Source: Dryomyza anilis (taxonomy: Eukaryota; Arthropoda; Insecta; Diptera; Dryomyzidae). Taken from it: a stretch of DNA of 64,000 bases. Every line of letters begins with the position of its first letter. Positions within the stretch are counted from its first letter, which is position 1. This document shows, piece after piece, positions 59,827 through 64,000 of the stretch. The notes under the pieces are model-generated. The model was not told the origin of the DNA and ran no database searches. It was given only the letters and a program-made list of their open reading frames with translations. The DNA lies in contig OX638136.1 of assembly GCA_951804985.1 (NCBI GenBank), forward strand, positions 6,761,852 through 6,825,851, read 5' to 3'. The position numbers and the translations under genes were made by a program.

Positions 59827-60520
59827 TTTTGGCACAACCGGCTTTTGGACCATACTTCAACTCCCAAGGGACGAGAAGTTGGAGATTATTATTGGAAGAA
59901 ATAATTATTTTGTATCATGGAAAATAATTTTTGTATTTTTGAGTATTGTGAAAAATAATGGAAAAAATTTGTGCGGTAGAAAAAAAATAAAATTTTGTGA
60001 ATTTGTGATATAAAACAAAAGAAATATTTGAGAATTTTAATATGCAAAAAACCATGGAATTATGAAAATTGGCATTTGAAAAAAAAAAAATAAAAAACAA
60101 TTGAACATGTTAAAATAAATTGTGGAATAAAATAAATTTTTAATAAAACTGTGAAATAAAATTTTGAAATGAATTACATAAATGATAAAATTTGATAAAT
60201 CAGGAAATTAATAAAGCAAACTAATTGCTTTATAAAATTGATTAATTGATATATTGAAGAACATTTGTAAAGTAATTGTGAAAAAATATAAAATAGTTTG
60301 AGACATTTAATGATAATGATTAATAAAATTGTAAATTTAAATAAATTGAATAACATAAGAATTTTGATACAGCAATGATTTCATAATGTTTCGAAATTAA
60401 TTATAGAACAAAACTGGAAAATTAAAAAAAAAATAGAAAAAAATAAATTAAAAGGATTCATAAATAATATGTTGATATGATTTTGAAATATAGATGAAAA
60501 AGTTTAAATAATGAAACATA

Positions 60521-61150
60521 CAAATAAGATAAATACTTACTTATTTGGCCATTACAACCCATGATGGGTTTCGACAGCAGCAATCACCCCTCGCCAGTCG
60601 CTTCTGCATTGCGGGCGCTGGCGCCAGTTTTGCACTGCAAGTGTTGTCAGATTGTCTCGCACTTGGTCGCTCTACCGGAGATTCGGACGTCCTCTCCTAC
60701 GTTGACCACCACTGGGTACAGAATTGAACGCCTTTTTTGCTTGAGCGCTTTCATCCATACACTCGACACGTCCAAGCCAGCGTAGGCGATGGATCTTAAT
60801 GCGCCTAATCAGCTTAGAGCTCATACAGCTCGTCGTTCCATCTGATTCTGTACTGGTTTTCAACGCATATCGGGCCATAGATTTTCCGAAGAATCTTTCT
60901 CTCAAACGTTCCTAAAGCTCGCATATCGGTGTTGGCAAGCGTCCATGCCTCAGCGGCATAGAGGAGGACTGGCATGATGAGCGACTTATAGAGCGTAATT
61001 TTAGTCCGTCGAGAGAGGGCTCTGCTCCTCAATTGCCTACTAAGCCCAAAGTAACACCAATTGGCAAGAGTTATTCTTCGGCTAATCTCCAGGCTGACAT
61101 TGTTTTCCTTGTTGCTGCTGGTTCCTTTTCGATCTGTAATAAATGCTCTA
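60521..61150 (-). pseudogene. Non-LTR reverse transcriptase fragment, array 2 unit 3
   Basis: Counterpart of 6622-7251. Confidence 0.85.
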
Positions 61151-61245
61151 GACAATACAATTACATAAAAACCATATTATAAAACTACCAAGTATCATTA
61201 CGAAATTTTAGAAATACCTCATAAAGTATTGTAAAAGGAAAAAAT

Positions 61246-62362
61246 CAAGGATTCAAACCTAAACGAATAACGGTTTCGATTTCAGTTTTTTCCGCGTTTC
61301 GGTTTTAAGTTTTTATAACGAAACGATTTCGGTATACTGGTTCCAGGTTACAGTTTCGGTTTTTGTATACAATTTATTTGTTTCCATATTTTTTAAATAA
61401 CACTGTGCGCACATTTGGCAACAATTTCCGACACCAGAAATTAAAGTAACATATTCCTATGGATTTGGACATTCTAAGAACAATGACGTTTTCAGTTTTT
61501 CCCTACACGTCCAGTTTCAAGGATATTTGAGAAAAACTGTATTGTATTAAAGTGGGAAACGAAATTTCAACAATTTTTGTTGTTATTTTAGTGAAAATAC
61601 TGTGTTGTATAAATTATTTAATTGATTTCGGCAAGAAAAAATTTCAATCGTGGCCACAAGCGAATGAAAAGCAACATTTTGACTTCACCTGAGATGAGAT
61701 ATGATCTGAATTGCAGAAGTGAGCCACCGAGCAGCAAGAATACATCGGTAATTGTCTTAAACTTCATGAAAAGAAGAAGAATTTTGTACAATTTCCATCC
61801 ATAAAAGCCAAAGAAATTTTGAACTGCAATATCTGCAAACAAATATCTGCCTGTATACTTGAAATGTTCCAACTTGTCGAACTTACACTTTATATATCGT
61901 ATTTTCTTAAGTCGTTGTAGTTGAGATGTTAATAATTTTCCTTTTTTTTCTAATTTTTTCTTGCATTACCATTGTTTTTTTATTACCTTATTCTATTTCT
62001 GTTATCCTTAATATATATGTCCAAAATTGAGCTGTTTTGAAAAATCACACAAAAATCAATTAAAGGAATGATATTCTATTGAAATTATATTATTCAATAT
62101 ATAATATAATTCAAATTAACTTTTCCAAACTTGTCCCACTTTACCCTAGGCTCCCTATATATTTTACTTATACAATAAATAAAAAAACAATATCATTAAA
62201 AATTGAATAATTTTTTAACAATGAGTTGCTGGTGTTTTGTTCTTAAACCGAAATCGTTTATTTCGGTTTTTGATATCGGTTTATTTCTGATTTTCGTATA
62301 ACGGTTTCCGTTTTGAAAATGAAACGGTTTTAAACGGTTATCGGTTTCGGTTTCAATCCTTG
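61246..62362. mobile_element. hAT-like MITE, array 2 unit 3
   Basis: Counterpart of 7347-8463 except CTTGTCCCAC near 62134. Confidence 0.85.
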
Positions 62363-62514
62363 GAAAAAATATTATTTTTCTTAATAATAATTTTCTCTTG
62401 ATTTTAGCAATAACACATAAAATAATTTTAGCAAAATTGCATTAAAATATTGTAAAAGAAAAAACTATTATTCTTTTTAATAATAATTTTTTTTTTTCAA
62501 TAAGGGGGGAGGTA

Positions 62515-63083
62515 TGTTGTGAATAATAATTGTAGAGCCAACTGCTTAGATATGATCTACTGTTGTGTATCATAATCGTAGAGCTTACTTACGATTCACA
62601 ATATAATTTTAACCAGTATTTTTTTCTTGATGGCATATTTTTAGGGTTAAGAATTATGCATGTTAAACACAGACAACATTTAATTGTATTTGCACAACAC
62701 TTAACATAGCCACTATAGTACGCCTACAATAAATAGATCATTCTGATCATACAAATAAATGCTGATTTAGCTATTTTAGTAAATGAGCCATGATGAAAGT
62801 ACACAATTTATTGTGAAATTATAAGAATACGAAGTCTTATGTAGAAGTTATGTATAGACTAAAAATCAATTGTTTCCGATAAGCTGAAGCGTCTTGTTGT
62901 AAGACCTAGTTATAAGTAGTACTAAGACCTAGTTATAAGTTTACCAATTTTCAAAACGAATAAAGTGTCTTAAAATAAAAAAAAAGACTCGGTTGTTTTA
63001 AATAATAAAAACAGGTAAAATGACTTAGTAAGTATAAAAAGATCAAGGAAGTTAAAGTCGAAGAAGGACTTCAACATACAACA
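62515..63083 (+). repeat. LTR, array 2 unit 3 (last)
   Basis: Counterpart of 8616-9184, sharing its private variants CAGTATTTTTTTC, GCTATTTTAG and ACAGGTAAAA. Confidence 0.88.
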
Positions 63084-63294
63084 TTTTGGCACAACCGGCT
63101 TTTGGACCATACTTCAACTCCCAAGGGACGATAAGTTGGAGATTATTATTGGAAGAAATAATTATTTTGTATCATGGAAAATAATTTTTGTATTTTTGAT
63201 TATTGTGAAAAATAATGGAAAAAATTTGTGCGGTAGAAAAAAAATAAAATTTTGTGAATTTGTGATATAAAACAAAAGAAATATTTGAGAATTT

Positions 63295-63674
63295 AATGCT
63301 TTAATAACATAACATATACTAAATAATGCAATATCCTGTTTTAAAATAGCAACGTAGAAGAAAATAATGTTAGAAGTAACTGAACGACACCACCGACGCA
63401 CGAGACGCACAAACAAAAAACGAAATGAAATCCAGAAGAAAAAAACAATATTGCAATTTAAGAAAATGAATAAATCAAACTTAACAAATAAAAGTAGTTA
63501 ATACTATTAAAGATTTAGTTGTATTGAAATTATATTAAATTAATTTCTATTAATATTTTAATTAAAAAATGGGTAAATATGATTAATTAATTAGTAAATA
63601 TATTTATATTTTTAATTGGAATATGATTTTGTTTACTATTAATATCAATTGTTATATATACGAACAATATTTTG

Positions 63675-63679
<5 letters not shown>
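63295..63679. other. Spacer between array 2 and SINE
   Basis: Same sequence as 9396-9780; no gene recognised. Confidence 0.7.

Positions 63680-63761
<82 letters not shown>
63680..63761. repeat. (TA)n microsatellite, tail of second SINE copy
   Basis: 82 bp of TA; 8 bp longer than its counterpart at 9781-9854. This is the only length difference noticed in the duplicated block. Confidence 0.95.
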
Positions 63762-63766
<5 letters not shown>

Positions 63767-64000
63767 CTTGTTTAGAACTTCGACCGAGCTCTCTCACTCA
63801 TTTTGAGCTGTGCGTGTTATATTTGTACTCAAAGTGGTGGGACCTACAGTTTATTGCCGAATCCGAACGGCGGGTGAGAGCTTTTCATAGGCAATGGTTT
63901 TACTCTCGTAGGTTTGCCATTTACTGACGAGAGGTAGCGCGGTATAGAAAAATGTTTCTATGAAAAGATGTTGTTAGCCCAAGTCCAGGCTTGAACCGGG
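63762..64000 (-). mobile_element. tRNA-derived SINE, copy continuing past the window end
   Basis: Matches 9855-10093 exactly as far as I can read, and is cut by the window edge at the B-box side of the head. Whether the inverted LTR fragment follows here too cannot be seen. Confidence 0.75.

Larger units (their letters stand above)
51098..63294 (+). repeat. Tandem array 2 of chimeric LTR units
   Basis: LTR starts at 52741, 56000, 59258 and 62515 give periods of 3259, 3258 and 3257 bp. The array begins inside the leader at about 51098 and ends inside the leader at about 63294, at the same base as array 1. From 53900 on it copies array 1 base for base, with matching unit-specific variants. The leftmost unit (51098-53899) is a distinct variant lacking the reverse transcriptase fragment. 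Confidence 0.93.

Overview
The window looks like heterochromatin-like, AT-rich DNA of an insect, most probably a fly. It holds errantivirus-like LTR elements with an env gene, Ty3/Gypsy elements, an RNase H-bearing non-LTR element, a hAT-type MITE and tRNA-derived SINEs with (TA)n tails. The dispersed TACCCTACACC repeat also resembles repeats I know from fly genomes. The fly assignment is inference from element types. I see no conventional host gene, rRNA, tRNA gene or CRISPR array. Nearly every base I can explain is transposon-derived, and almost every element is broken.

Layout. 1-9395 is a plus-strand tandem array with a period of about 3258 bp. Each unit is an internally deleted LTR retroelement (569-bp LTR, primer-binding site, A-rich leader, polypurine tract). 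Its coding region is gone and it carries a fragment of a non-LTR reverse transcriptase plus a 1117-bp hAT-like MITE. 9396-10113 is a spacer, a (TA)n tract and a tRNA-derived SINE, followed by an inverted piece of the array LTR and leader (10114-10862). 11986-13808 is a plus-strand env remnant that meets, tail to tail, a minus-strand gag-pol element (13808-18709) whose LTR and leader are related to the array units. 18733-21660 and 29165-31345 are two decayed minus-strand copies of a multi-copy protein gene with C2H2 fingers and a CIDE-N/PB1-like stretch. 23117-28440 is a broken minus-strand non-LTR element inserted in a 67-bp minisatellite and itself split by a foldback-like insertion. 28.5-39.3 kb is a mosaic of dispersed repeats and MITEs. 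37899-44351 (minus) and 44774-50403 (plus) are two decayed copies of one Ty3/Gypsy family. 51098-63294 is a second array, followed by the same spacer and SINE.

The most striking fact is that 1-10093 and 53900-64000 are the same sequence with only a few differences seen by eye (two substitutions and an 8-bp (TA)n length change). Unit-specific variants occur in the same order, so a finished three-unit block was copied as a block, or was duplicated in assembly. The second array has one extra, variant unit at its left end.

How the parts fit together: an env-bearing LTR family gave rise to a coding-less derivative. That derivative took up a hAT MITE and a non-LTR fragment, was amplified in tandem and then copied as a block. 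Related coding pieces (gag-pol and env) survive in damaged form between the two arrays. A transposon-fragment graveyard of this kind is a reasonable candidate for a piRNA source locus, but the sequence alone does not prove it.
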